6,322 nt of DNA from Clostridia bacterium (GCA_030619245.1 JAUXBS010000075.1:1-6322); one strand, 5' to 3'; counted from the stretch's first letter, positions 1-6,310 are shown. The notes: generated by a model not told the origin, from the letters alone. Numbers and translations: made by a program.

Positions 1-1
1 G

Positions 2-1498
2 GAATCCTTCAGGAAGGTGTTAGCGAGGGCTGAGGAGTTTTATAACAGGGCTGTTATAAGTTATGAAAAGGGGGATTCCGGGGCTGCTGAGAAGTATTAT
101 ATGAAAGCAATGCAAAAACTGCAACAGGCAAAACTGGGCGCGGAGATAAATTACAGGTTAAAAGAGGAGTTTGACAATCTCTTTGCCGGGATTGACGGGA
201 TATTCCAGGAAATGAACGGGGATTCCATTTCTTCACTTGAGGTTTCTGATGAGGAACTGGAGGAAGTGAAGGAAGTGAAGGAAGTGAAGGAACCCGGGGA
301 AGTAGAGGCGGGGAAGAAGTACACCATCCCGATAGACCCTGACGACAGGCTTGTAAAGAAGTATATAGCTCTTTATACCGGCAGGAATAAAAAGCCCATA
401 CAGGAAGCGCTTGAAAGGTCGGGCCTGTACAGGGATATGATACTGAAGGTTCTAAGGGAAAACGGTTTGCCCGAAGAACTGGTTTATCTCCCCGTGGTGG
501 AGAGCCTTTACAAGGTCAATGCGTATTCAAAGGCAAGGGCGGTCGGGTTATGGCAGTTCATGTCAGGGACGGGCAGGAACCTCGGGCTTAAGATAAACTA
601 CTGGATAGATGAAAGGAAAGACCCCGAGAAGTCAACCCGCGCGGCGGCTAAGTACCTGAAACAACTGTATGAATGGTTTGAAGACTGGCACCTCGCGCTT
701 GCGGCTTACAACAGGGGTGAGAGCGGCATAGGGAAGGACCTCAAGTTTTCAAAGGCGACGAATTTTAAGGCCCTTCAGGATACGAACGCAATACCAATGG
801 AAACCAATCGTTTTGTGCCGAAGTTCATGGCATGCACCATAATAGGGGACAATTACAGTGAATATGGTTTTGTTCTTGATTTTAAGAAGCCCGTGGAATA
901 CGATGAGGTGGAGTTAGAAAAGGTTATTGACCTGGAGGTCATAGCGAAGTGCGTTGATTCAAAAGTAAGTGATTTGAAGAAATTAAACCCTTCCCTGAAA
1001 GCCTGGTGCACGCCAAAGAACTACCCGAAGTTCAAGTTTAAACTGCCTGCCGGAACCGGGGAGTTGTTCCGGGAAAATATCGCGCAGGTTAAGAATCTTA
1101 CCCCCGCAAGGGGATTTGTTAAGTACAGGGTCAGGAAGGGTGATGTTTTAGGAAAGATAGCGAGTAAGTTCCGTACGACAGCGTATGCAATCAAGAGGGA
1201 TAACAGGATAAGGAACGTGAACCGCATCAGTATAGGGCAGGTGCTTAGAATCCGCACCGGAAGGCGGTATGTTACAGAGAAAAAGAGTGGCAGCCGGATG
1301 AAGACGGCTGCAGTGAAGTCCGGAGCCGGCCAGGTCAGTTACAGGGTGAAAAAAGGGGATGTCCTGATAAGGATTGCAAGAAAATACCGTACTACGGTAG
1401 CTTCAATAAAAAAGTCCAGCGGTCTCAGGAACGCCGACAGGTTGAGAATCGGGCAGGAACTGACGATTAAGCCGGGCAGGGAATATTCGGGAGGCTAA
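2..1498 (+). CDS. MltD-like membrane-bound lytic murein transglycosylase with two LysM domains (5' end outside window)
   Basis: This enzyme probably cleaves the glycan strands of peptidoglycan in the periplasm or at the outer membrane, leaving 1,6-anhydro-muropeptides. The reading frame is open to the left edge. A GTG at 17 could start a 493-residue product, but it would lack any signal peptide, so the true start is probably upstream. Counting from that GTG: residues 1-65 are helical and TPR-like; 75-105 form an acidic Glu/Val/Lys linker; about 145-240 are the SLT catalytic domain, with probable catalytic Glu162 in VVES, then GLWQFM (177-182) and AAYN (229-232). The region around 255-285 (ETNRFVPKF, then IIGDN, then YGF) matches the segment that follows SLT in MltD proteins. 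LysM modules lie at about 369-414 and 441-485, each with a YRV-KKGD-type start and an IGQ-L-I end; they should bind glycan. It ends with tandem stops TAA TAG. The next gene starts 34 nt later with no terminator between. Family assignment is strong; the exact MltD subtype is less certain. Confidence 0.9.
   Translation, partial: ESFRKVLARAEEFYNRAVISYEKGDSGAAEKYYMKAMQKLQQAKLGAEINYRLKEEFDNLFAGIDGIFQEMNGDSISSLEVSDEELEEVKEVKEVKEPGEVEAGKKYTIPIDPDDRLVKKYIALYTGRNKKPIQEALERSGLYRDMILKVLRENGLPEELVYLPVVESLYKVNAYSKARAVGLWQFMSGTGRNLGLKINYWIDERKDPEKSTRAAAKYLKQLYEWFEDWHLALAAYNRGESGIGKDLKFSKATNFKALQDTNAIPMETNRFVPKFMACTIIGDNYSEYGFVLDFKKPVEYDEVELEKVIDLEVIAKCVDSKVSDLKKLNPSLKAWCTPKNYPKFKFKLPAGTGELFRENIAQVKNLTPARGFVKYRVRKGDVLGKIASKFRTTAYAIKRDNRIRNVNRISIGQVLRIRTGRRYVTEKKSGSRMKTAAVKSGAGQVSYRVKKGDVLIRIARKYRTTVASIKKSSGLRNADRLRIGQELTIKPGREYSGG
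262..292 (+). repeat. In-frame 9-bp tandem repeat (about 3.4 copies) coding for Glu-Val-Lys
   Basis: The unit GGAAGTGAA occurs perfectly at 262-270, 271-279 and 280-288, followed by a partial GGAA at 289-292. Because the unit is 9 bp, copy changes add or remove three residues without shifting frame. It encodes repeated EVK in the charged linker between the N-terminal helical region and the SLT domain. Slippage could vary the linker length between strains. Confidence 0.85.
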
Positions 1499-1532
1499 TA
1501 GCCGGGTTTCGGGTTTAAGGGTGTTAAGGAAT

Positions 1533-2852
1533 ATGATTAAAGTAGAAAGATTAAACAGAATAAGCCGTTTGAGGTATGAAAAGATAATAAACAGGTGCGG
1601 TGAAAAAATATACCCGCTTGTTTTTAAGGCTGCTGCTCCGGTTGTAGAAGATATCAGAAAAAACGGGGACAGGGCGCTGGCCAGGTACATAAAGCGTTAT
1701 GAAAAGATTTCTTTGAGTCCCGGGAAGCTTATTGTAAGTAAAAAGGAAATAAGGGATGCCTACAGCAACCTGCCGGGTAAATTGCTTAAGGACATCAAGC
1801 TTATGATAAGGAATGTAAAAGCATTCTACGGTAAACAATTAAGCAATACCTGTAAGGGCTGGAAGGGCAGGTTCGGGAAGGGTTATACAGCAGGGCAGTT
1901 GTTAAGGCCTGTTGAAAGCGTCGGTGTTTACGTGCCGGGCGGGACCGCGCTCTATCCGAGTACGGCGGTTATGGGAATAGCGCCTGCCCGTATTGCCGGG
2001 GTGAGCAGGGTTGTCGTTGCGACGCCGGCCAACAGGAAGGGTAAGATAGCCGGCCCGGTACTGGTTGCGGCGGACCTGGCCGGGGCGGATTTGATACTTA
2101 AGGCGGGCGGCATGCAGGCGGTGGGGGCAATGGCAGTCGGTACCCGTACGGTTCCCCGGGTTGATAAGATAATAGGGCCCGGCAATATCTGGGTTTCTGC
2201 CGCAAAGCTTTATGTTATGATAAGGAATTATTCTTCAATAGAATTCGTTGCGGGCCCGAGCGAGGTTTTAATTATTGCGGACGGCGGCGCAAACAGCAGG
2301 TACATAGCCCGCGACATGATAGCGCAGGCGGAACATGGCCCCGGCAGTTCAGCGGTACTGGTTACTACCTCGGCAGGCACTGCCGGGAAGGTACGGGAAA
2401 GCCTTAATGAAATGGTGAAGCAGTCGTCCAGGAAGAGGACGATTGAAGCGGCTCTTAAAAGATACGGCGCCATACTGGTGGCGGAAAGCATGGGTAAAGC
2501 AGTTGAATTTGCGAATAAATTCGCCCCCGAACACCTGCAGGTTATGACGAAAAATCCAGGGGATATATTGAAATCAATAAATAATGCGGGCTCGGTGTTC
2601 CTGGGTGAGTATACGCCCGCGGCGCTGGGTGATTACCTTTCGGGGACGAATCACATACTGCCGACCGGGGGAGGCGCCAGGTATGCAAGCGGGGTTAATC
2701 TTGAAACCTTTTTTAAAAGGCCGACCTTCCAGCAGTTTGACGGTAAGGCGCTTGACGCCTTAAGGAAGCCTTTAACGGAACTGGCTGACGTGGAGGGGTT
2801 AACCGGGCACGGCGCTTCGGTGGAGGAGAGGTTTAAAAGGAGTAAGACTTGA
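1533..2852 (+). CDS. hisD: Histidinol dehydrogenase
   Basis: HisD oxidises L-histidinol to L-histidine in two NAD+-dependent steps (EC 1.1.1.23), the end of histidine synthesis, as a zinc-dependent cytosolic homodimer. The 439-residue product has normal family length. Numbered from the ATG: GVYVPGG at 131-137, GPGN at 215-218 and AGPSE at 240-244 are family signatures. Gln265 and His268 (in AQAEHGP), Asp367 (in GDYLSGTNH) and His426 match the four zinc ligands, and Glu333-His334 (in APEHLQ) match the catalytic pair. All expected active-site residues are therefore present. Some usual motifs are altered, for example IEF where IDM is common before AGPSEV. I chose ATG 1533, with AAGGA two bases upstream, over GTG 1521, which would add four residues and has AAGG directly against it; neither spacing is ideal. 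The TGA overlaps the argC start by 4 bp, implying translational coupling. Confidence 0.95.
   Translation: MIKVERLNRISRLRYEKIINRCGEKIYPLVFKAAAPVVEDIRKNGDRALARYIKRYEKISLSPGKLIVSKKEIRDAYSNLPGKLLKDIKLMIRNVKAFYGKQLSNTCKGWKGRFGKGYTAGQLLRPVESVGVYVPGGTALYPSTAVMGIAPARIAGVSRVVVATPANRKGKIAGPVLVAADLAGADLILKAGGMQAVGAMAVGTRTVPRVDKIIGPGNIWVSAAKLYVMIRNYSSIEFVAGPSEVLIIADGGANSRYIARDMIAQAEHGPGSSAVLVTTSAGTAGKVRESLNEMVKQSSRKRTIEAALKRYGAILVAESMGKAVEFANKFAPEHLQVMTKNPGDILKSINNAGSVFLGEYTPAALGDYLSGTNHILPTGGGARYASGVNLETFFKRPTFQQFDGKALDALRKPLTELADVEGLTGHGASVEERFKRSKT
2837..2842 (+). promoter_or_regulatory. Shine-Dalgarno site supporting the TTG start of argC
   Basis: AAGGAG lies six bases before TTG 2849, inside the last codons of hisD. 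The strong site and good spacing support TTG as the argC start, since no ATG or GTG lies near the conserved N-terminal Rossmann motif. It also suggests that ribosomes finishing hisD can reinitiate on argC. Confidence 0.8.
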
Positions 2853-3940
2853 AGAAGATTAGAGCGGGGCTCGTTGGTTCGGCGGGACTGTCCGCCGGGG
2901 TCTTAATAAAAATACTGGCTGCGCATAAACGCGTTCAACTGGCAGCGCTTGTTTCGGACAGCCACAGTGGAATGAAAATATCCGATATACACAGGGGGTT
3001 AAAAGGATTGACTGGGAAGAAGGCCGTTTCCTATGACCCTGAAAAGCTGGTATCGGATTGCGATGTTATATTCTTTTCAAAACCGCATATTGAAAACATG
3101 AAGAATACGACTGACCTGGTTACTCTTGCGGGGCAGAAGGGCAGGAAGGTCAGGTTTATAGATTTAAGCGGTGATTTCAGGTTGAAGAATACTCGGGATT
3201 TTGAAGAATGGTATATTAAGAGGGAGACGAAGAGTAAGCTGAAAGGATTATGGAAGAAACAGAAGGCGTCAGGCGCGTACAAGAAAGTGCTGAAGGCTGC
3301 CGTTTACGGCCTTTCCGAAGTGAACAGGGCTGCGATAAGAAAGGCGTACTTCATTGCCAATCCGGGCTGTTATCCCACGGGCGCGCTGCTTGGTATTCTC
3401 CCCCTGGTCTTAAAAGGGGTGGCTGACAGGAAGGATATCGTGATAAACGCCTGCAGCGGCGTGTCAGGCGCGGGGCGGACGAGGAAGCCGGGCGGTTCAG
3501 GAATGGCTGTCAATATGAGGGATAATATTATCCCCTATAAAATAGCGGTGCATCAGCATATCCCTGAAATAGAGCAGGAGTTGAGTACGGGTAAAGGCAG
3601 GGTGAAAGTGTCGTTTGCGCCGCACGTGGTTTCATTTGATTACGGTATACTTACAACCATCAGCCTGAAGTCAACCGGAAGGGCCAGTATGCAAAAGATA
3701 AACAGTATTTACAGGAGTTTTTACAGGAATTCGCATTTTATCAGAATAACGGGTGATGCTTACCCGCAGGTAAAGAACGTTGTGGGTACGAATTTCTGTG
3801 ACATAGGGTTTAAGGTTGACGAGAGGAACGGAAGGCTTGTGGTTGTAACGGCAATAGATAATTTGTACAAGGGGGCGTCGGGCCAGGCTGTGCAGAATAT
3901 GAACATTATGTTCGGCTTGAGGGAAACCGAAGGCCTTTAA
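2849..3940 (+). CDS. argC: N-acetyl-gamma-glutamyl-phosphate reductase
   Basis: ArgC reduces N-acetylglutamyl phosphate with NADPH to N-acetylglutamate semialdehyde (EC 1.2.1.38), the third step of arginine synthesis. The 363-residue protein starts with a Rossmann motif of the GLVGSAG type (residues 7-13). FIDLSGDFR lies at 103-111, the catalytic Cys174 is in NPGCYPTG, and SGVSGAGR is at 203-210. A probable catalytic His237 precedes IPEIEQEL. The C-terminal block runs from VGTNFCDIGF (312-321) through GRLVVVTAIDN and KGASGQAVQN to MFGLRETEGL, which is highly typical of ArgC. It is somewhat longer than the usual ~345 residues: a Lys/Arg-rich stretch at about 123-148 separates WY from AVYGL, where most members have only about a dozen residues. 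It overlaps hisD by 4 bp and is followed after 59 nt by argB, whose product makes its substrate. LysY of the AAA lysine pathway is the main alternative, but no LysW is present. Confidence 0.95.
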   Translation: MKKIRAGLVGSAGLSAGVLIKILAAHKRVQLAALVSDSHSGMKISDIHRGLKGLTGKKAVSYDPEKLVSDCDVIFFSKPHIENMKNTTDLVTLAGQKGRKVRFIDLSGDFRLKNTRDFEEWYIKRETKSKLKGLWKKQKASGAYKKVLKAAVYGLSEVNRAAIRKAYFIANPGCYPTGALLGILPLVLKGVADRKDIVINACSGVSGAGRTRKPGGSGMAVNMRDNIIPYKIAVHQHIPEIEQELSTGKGRVKVSFAPHVVSFDYGILTTISLKSTGRASMQKINSIYRSFYRNSHFIRITGDAYPQVKNVVGTNFCDIGFKVDERNGRLVVVTAIDNLYKGASGQAVQNMNIMFGLRETEGL

Positions 3941-3941
3941 A

Positions 3942-3981
3942 CCCTTATCCCCTGAGCGAAGCCGAAGGACAGGGTGAGGGG
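3942..3981 (+). repeat. REP-like imperfect palindrome between argC and argB
   Basis: The 59-nt gap between argC and argB holds an imperfect inverted repeat. CCCTG (3950-3954) pairs with CAGGG (3970-3974) around a 15-base loop. An outer stem pairs CCCTT (3942-3946) with GAGGG (3977-3981 when read with one G:T wobble), separated from the inner stem by a small asymmetric internal loop. The core CCTGAGCGAAGCCGAAGG resembles, from memory, the CCTGAGCGAAGTCGAAGG class of dispersed palindromes found in many bacterial genomes. In the transcript it would form a hairpin and might attenuate or stabilise part of the mRNA. It lacks the T-tract of a terminator. Membership of a repeat family cannot be shown from one copy. 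Confidence 0.55.
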
Positions 3982-3999
3982 AAAGAGTTAAAAAATAAA

Positions 4000-4875
4000 A
4001 TGAAGATATCAGACAGGAAAAACGCTGAATTCAAACTAAAAATAAAAGGACTGCTTGAAACGCTTCCCAATATAAGGAAGTTCAGCGGGAAGCACGTTGT
4101 CATCAAGTACGGGGGCAGTATTTTAAAGGAAAGTACTGAGAATAATATTATTTCCCAGGTGGCTTTCCTTCAGAAGTACATAGGCGTCAATATTGTGGTA
4201 GTGCATGGCGGCGGGAAGCACGTTGATGAGGAAATGAGGAAGAAGGGGCTTGAACCTTCAAGGAAGATTGACGGGAAGAGGTATACTCCCGGGAAGCTGC
4301 TTCCGGTTCTTGATAAATGTTTTGGCGAGCTGAACAGCAGGATAGTCGCCGGGATTAAAAAGGCAGGCTGCGCCGCGGAGGGGTTTCACGGCAGGGAAAA
4401 AACCATAATAAAAGTAAAAAAAGATACTTCAGCCAGGCTTGGTTTTGTAGGGGAGGTTACGTCCGTTGATGTCAAGCGGCTAAGGAGCCTTCCCGGGGAT
4501 TGTATCCCGGTAATATCATCTCTCGGGGTGGACTCCGGGGGCGGGTTATACAACGTGAATGCCGATACTGTTGCTGCCGCGGTGAGCGCGGCGTTGAAGG
4601 CGGCTAAACTCATGATGCTGACTGATGTCAGGGGAATAAGGACGGGCCATAAGGATGAAATTTTTTCCACTCTTACGGTAGATGACGTTGAGAAAATAAT
4701 AGAGAGGGGTATAGTCAAGGAGGGTATGATACCGAAGTTAAGGTCCGGGGTGGACGTCATAAAGAACGGGGTGAAGAAGGTCCACATAATAAAGGGAACG
4801 GATGAAAATTCCATTATTGAGGAAATCTTAAGCGCAGAAGGAGTTGGGACTCAGATAGTCATGAGAAGGAGGTGA
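4000..4875 (+). CDS. argB: Acetylglutamate kinase
   Basis: ArgB phosphorylates N-acetyl-L-glutamate with ATP (EC 2.7.2.8), the second step of arginine synthesis and the supplier of the ArgC substrate. This is an amino acid kinase fold of 291 residues. VVIKYGG (33-39) carries the phosphate-contacting Lys36; VVVHGGGK (66-73) is the second glycine-rich loop; Arg94 in DGKRYT matches the acetylglutamate-binding Arg. YNVNAD (184-189) holds Asn185 and Asp189, and GMIPK (242-246) ends in the conserved Lys246. About 30 residues precede the core, and the C-terminus ends EGVGTQIV plus three arginines. The N-terminal helix and the EGxGTxI ending are typical of arginine-inhibited hexameric kinases, so feedback inhibition is likely (inference). 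The ATG at 4000 is the only plausible start; its SD is weak (AAAGAG about 12 nt away), unlike most genes here. The last two Arg codons and the stop form an SD for the next ORF. Confidence 0.95.
   Translation: MKISDRKNAEFKLKIKGLLETLPNIRKFSGKHVVIKYGGSILKESTENNIISQVAFLQKYIGVNIVVVHGGGKHVDEEMRKKGLEPSRKIDGKRYTPGKLLPVLDKCFGELNSRIVAGIKKAGCAAEGFHGREKTIIKVKKDTSARLGFVGEVTSVDVKRLRSLPGDCIPVISSLGVDSGGGLYNVNADTVAAAVSAALKAAKLMMLTDVRGIRTGHKDEIFSTLTVDDVEKIIERGIVKEGMIPKLRSGVDVIKNGVKKVHIIKGTDENSIIEEILSAEGVGTQIVMRRR
4866..4875 (+). promoter_or_regulatory. Near-ideal Shine-Dalgarno formed by the last codons of argB
   Basis: AAGGAGGTGA is a full-length complement to the usual 16S rRNA 3' end and includes the argB stop codon. 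Its GGAGG core (4868-4872) lies six bases before ATG 4879. It is one of the strongest SD sites in the window, yet the ORF it serves is only 16 codons long. Confidence 0.65.
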
Positions 4876-4878
4876 GTG

Positions 4879-4929
4879 ATGACGGCTTGTGGGTGTGATT
4901 TTAGGGGGAGGAAAAGAAGAAAGCATTAA
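4879..4929 (+). CDS. Possible 16-residue peptide after argB
   Basis: ATG 4879 opens a short frame with product MTACGCDFRGRKRRKH, ending at TAA 4927-4929. Its support is the very strong SD six bases upstream and its place three bases after the argB stop. The product has two cysteines and a basic tail with seven Arg/Lys/His among its last eight residues. It resembles no family I recognise. It could be a real micropeptide, a leader peptide affecting the next gene at 4974, or the relic of a lost downstream gene such as argD, which often follows argB elsewhere. It could also be chance, because AGG-AGG is common in this purine-rich genome. Confidence 0.25.
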   Translation: MTACGCDFRGRKRRKH

Positions 4930-4973
4930 GGAGAAGAAGAAATAAAATATTTTGACCGGAAAGGAGTTTTATC

Positions 4974-5120
4974 ATGGCAGAAGGAAGATGCATGAAATGC
5001 AAAAAGCAGGTAGAGATTAAGGACGGGCAGGAAATAGTGATGAAGAACGGGATGAAGGCAATGAAGGGTGTTTGCCCGGTTTGCGGTACGAAGGTGTTCA
5101 GGATTCTCGGTAAAAAGTAA
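4974..5120 (+). CDS. DUF5679-like small zinc-ribbon protein
   Basis: This 48-residue protein has two CxxC knuckles, Cys6-Cys9 (CMKC) and Cys34-Cys37 (CPVC), followed by GTK, the pattern of a single zinc ribbon. The middle is a KDGQEIVMKNG-type segment, then a stretch leading to KGVCPVCGTK. That arrangement fits what I recall of DUF5679, a widespread short domain of unknown function found alone and near topoisomerase tails. The start is well set: AAGGAG at 4961-4966 lies seven bases before the ATG. It is rich in lysine and has no signal peptide, so it should be cytosolic; nucleic-acid binding is plausible but unproven. It follows argB by 98 nt and precedes a candidate terminator, so it may be the last gene of that transcript. 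It is not LysW, because its end is basic (ILGKK) and lacks the EDWGE tail. Confidence 0.85.
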   Translation: MAEGRCMKCKKQVEIKDGQEIVMKNGMKAMKGVCPVCGTKVFRILGKK

Positions 5121-5134
5121 GTAGAAAACATTTA

Positions 5135-5180
5135 AGGTGCGGTTCTAAGATTACATATCAAAGAGCCGCACCTGTTTGTT
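5135..5180 (+). terminator. Candidate rho-independent terminator (12-bp stem)
   Basis: AGGTGCGGTTCT (5135-5146) pairs along its whole length with AGAGCCGCACCT (5162-5173), with one G:T wobble and a 15-base AT-rich loop. GTTTGTT follows the right arm, which is only a modest T-tract. It sits 14 nt after the zinc-ribbon stop and just before the rhomboid gene, so it likely ends or attenuates the upstream unit. The long loop and short T run make it weaker than a textbook terminator. It might instead be an mRNA-stabilising hairpin or a protein-binding site. Confidence 0.6.
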
Positions 5181-5197
5181 AAGGTAAAGGTGTACTT

Positions 5198-6025
5198 ATG
5201 GGTTACAGGGATTACTATCGTCCGACTTTTTCATTCAGGTCAGTTCCTTATGTTACTAAGTACCTGATAATAATCAACATAGCGGTTTACATCGTTCAGT
5301 GGATTGTTGAAATCTTTCTGGGCGCTGATTTTTATTTAATCCTCGGGCTTATGCCAAAATATGTTGTAACAAAGGGATATATCTGGCAGTTGGTAACCTA
5401 CATGTTCCTGCATGGCAATCTTCTTCATATCTTTATGAATCTATTCGTGCTGTACATGTTCGGCAGGACTCTGGAGGAAACCTGGGGTTCAAAAAAATTC
5501 CTTAAATATTATTTTATCTGCGGTATAGGCGCGGGAATATTTATTACATTAACTTCACTTGGCAACAGGGTGCCAACCATAGGGGCTTCGGGCGCAATAT
5601 ACGGTTTGCTTGCGGCATACGGTGTTTTGTTCCCGGAATCAAAAATATATTTATATGCCATTTTCCCCATAAAAGCAAAGTATTTTGTTATTGGGATAGG
5701 CGTTATTTCATTTTTTAGCGGCATATCAAGCCAGGGGTCGTTGATTTCTCATTTTGGGCACCTTGGCGGCTTGCTCGTTGGTTTCGTGTATCTGAAGTTC
5801 AATGAAATTACATATTTCTTCAGGAAAAACATTCACTTCAATAACATTAAAGCGGATGCCAGGCGCAGGGACGTATTCGGTTCCTGGGAGGATAAGTACC
5901 GCAGGGAAAAACCGGCGGAGGAAGAGGTGAACCGGATACTGGATAAGATATTGAGGAAAGGGGTGGAGAGCCTTACCCCGGAGGAAAAGAAAACAATGGA
6001 TGAATACTCATCAAAAAATAATTAA
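5198..6025 (+). CDS. Rhomboid family intramembrane serine protease
   Basis: Rhomboids cut transmembrane substrates within the bilayer. This 275-residue protein has six probable membrane segments (about 21-42, 61-88, 102-121, 126-146, 160-178 and 183-201). Segment two carries HGNLLHIFMN, with His77 and Asn81 matching the oxyanion-site His and Asn of GlpG. The catalytic Ser131 is in GASGAIYG and the partner His188 is in HFGHLGG, so the active site is complete. There is no large N-terminal cytosolic domain. A charged tail of about 65 residues (210-275) ends with a helical segment, NRILDKILRKGVESLTPEEK, a type often seen after rhomboid domains in bacteria (compare DUF6576). AAGGTG ends five bases before the ATG. 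The substrate is unknown. The gene is more AT-rich than its neighbours, as expected of a membrane protein. It lies 15 nt before the cupin gene, so the two are probably cotranscribed. Confidence 0.93.
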   Translation: MGYRDYYRPTFSFRSVPYVTKYLIIINIAVYIVQWIVEIFLGADFYLILGLMPKYVVTKGYIWQLVTYMFLHGNLLHIFMNLFVLYMFGRTLEETWGSKKFLKYYFICGIGAGIFITLTSLGNRVPTIGASGAIYGLLAAYGVLFPESKIYLYAIFPIKAKYFVIGIGVISFFSGISSQGSLISHFGHLGGLLVGFVYLKFNEITYFFRKNIHFNNIKADARRRDVFGSWEDKYRREKPAEEEVNRILDKILRKGVESLTPEEKKTMDEYSSKNN

Positions 6026-6040
6026 AGAGGAGGTTTCGTC

Positions 6041-6310
6041 ATGTCTGAAATTAAGGTGAGAAAACCCCCGGAAGATGAAGTGAAATCAATGGGGATCAAG
6101 AAGTGGCACCCGTGGGAATGCGAGCCGAGTTCATTTGACTGGTCTTACGTTGAAACGGAAATTTGTTACATCCTTGAGGGGAAAGCAAAGGTCACCACAG
6201 CGGAAGGAGAGGTTGAATTCGGCAAAGGCGACCTGGTTGAGTTCCCGCGGGGATTAAAGTGCAAGTGGGAGGTAATTGAAAAGATAAAAAAGGCCTACAA
6301 GTTTGGTTAA
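6041..6310 (+). CDS. Small cupin-domain protein (Cupin_3/DUF861-like)
   Basis: This 89-residue protein is a single compact cupin barrel. After W22-H-P-W25 it reads ETEICYILEG (38-47), then a turn with TAEGEVEFGKGDLVEFPRG (53-71) and CKWEV, ending KIKKAYKFG. The order W-x-x-W, E-x-CYILEG, GKGDLVEFP, C-x-W-x-V and K-x-Y-x-F is the usual pattern of the DUF861 group, which includes parts of ureidoglycine aminohydrolase and EutQ. Substrate and activity cannot be read from it. The only histidine is His23, so the usual cupin His triad is absent; metal binding, if any, would use other residues such as Glu38, Glu40 and Cys42 (inference). A GAGGAGG site seven bases upstream fixes the ATG. The gene follows the rhomboid by 15 nt and is complete, ending 12 nt before the window edge. 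Confidence 0.88.
   Translation: MSEIKVRKPPEDEVKSMGIKKWHPWECEPSSFDWSYVETEICYILEGKAKVTTAEGEVEFGKGDLVEFPRGLKCKWEVIEKIKKAYKFG

Noticed and set aside
1123..1474. DNA repeat formed by the two LysM modules
   Set aside because: The modules are similar as proteins, but the DNA has diverged, so this is an old domain duplication and not a recent repeat.
1521..1532. GTG 1521 as the hisD start
   Set aside because: It adds only four residues, its AAGG directly abuts the GTG with no spacer, and ATG 1533 gives a usual HisD beginning. It remains possible.
1499..1532. Terminator between the lytic transglycosylase and hisD
   Set aside because: I found no stable inverted repeat or T-tract in the 34-nt gap, so read-through is more likely.
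4386..4814. A 142-codon open frame on the minus strand inside argB
   Set aside because: It lies wholly antisense to a clear argB, its product is low in recognisable motifs and rich in Ser/Thr/Phe as expected of an antisense shadow, and it has no independent support.
4943..4957. Promoter-like TAAAAT and TTGACC before the zinc-ribbon gene
   Set aside because: TTGACC has no -10 element at the right distance before the start, and TAAAAT has no matching -35; the AT-rich patch is probably just a spacer.
4974..5120. LysW-type amino-group carrier, which would make argC/argB act as lysY/lysZ
   Set aside because: The protein is lysine-rich with a basic C-terminus and lacks the EDWGE end that carries the substrate. 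ArgC and ArgB motifs are also of the standard acetylglutamate type.
4901..5131. A minus-strand open frame across the zinc-ribbon region
   Set aside because: The + strand 48-residue protein has two CxxC motifs and a strong SD; the antisense frame has neither a family match nor a convincing start.
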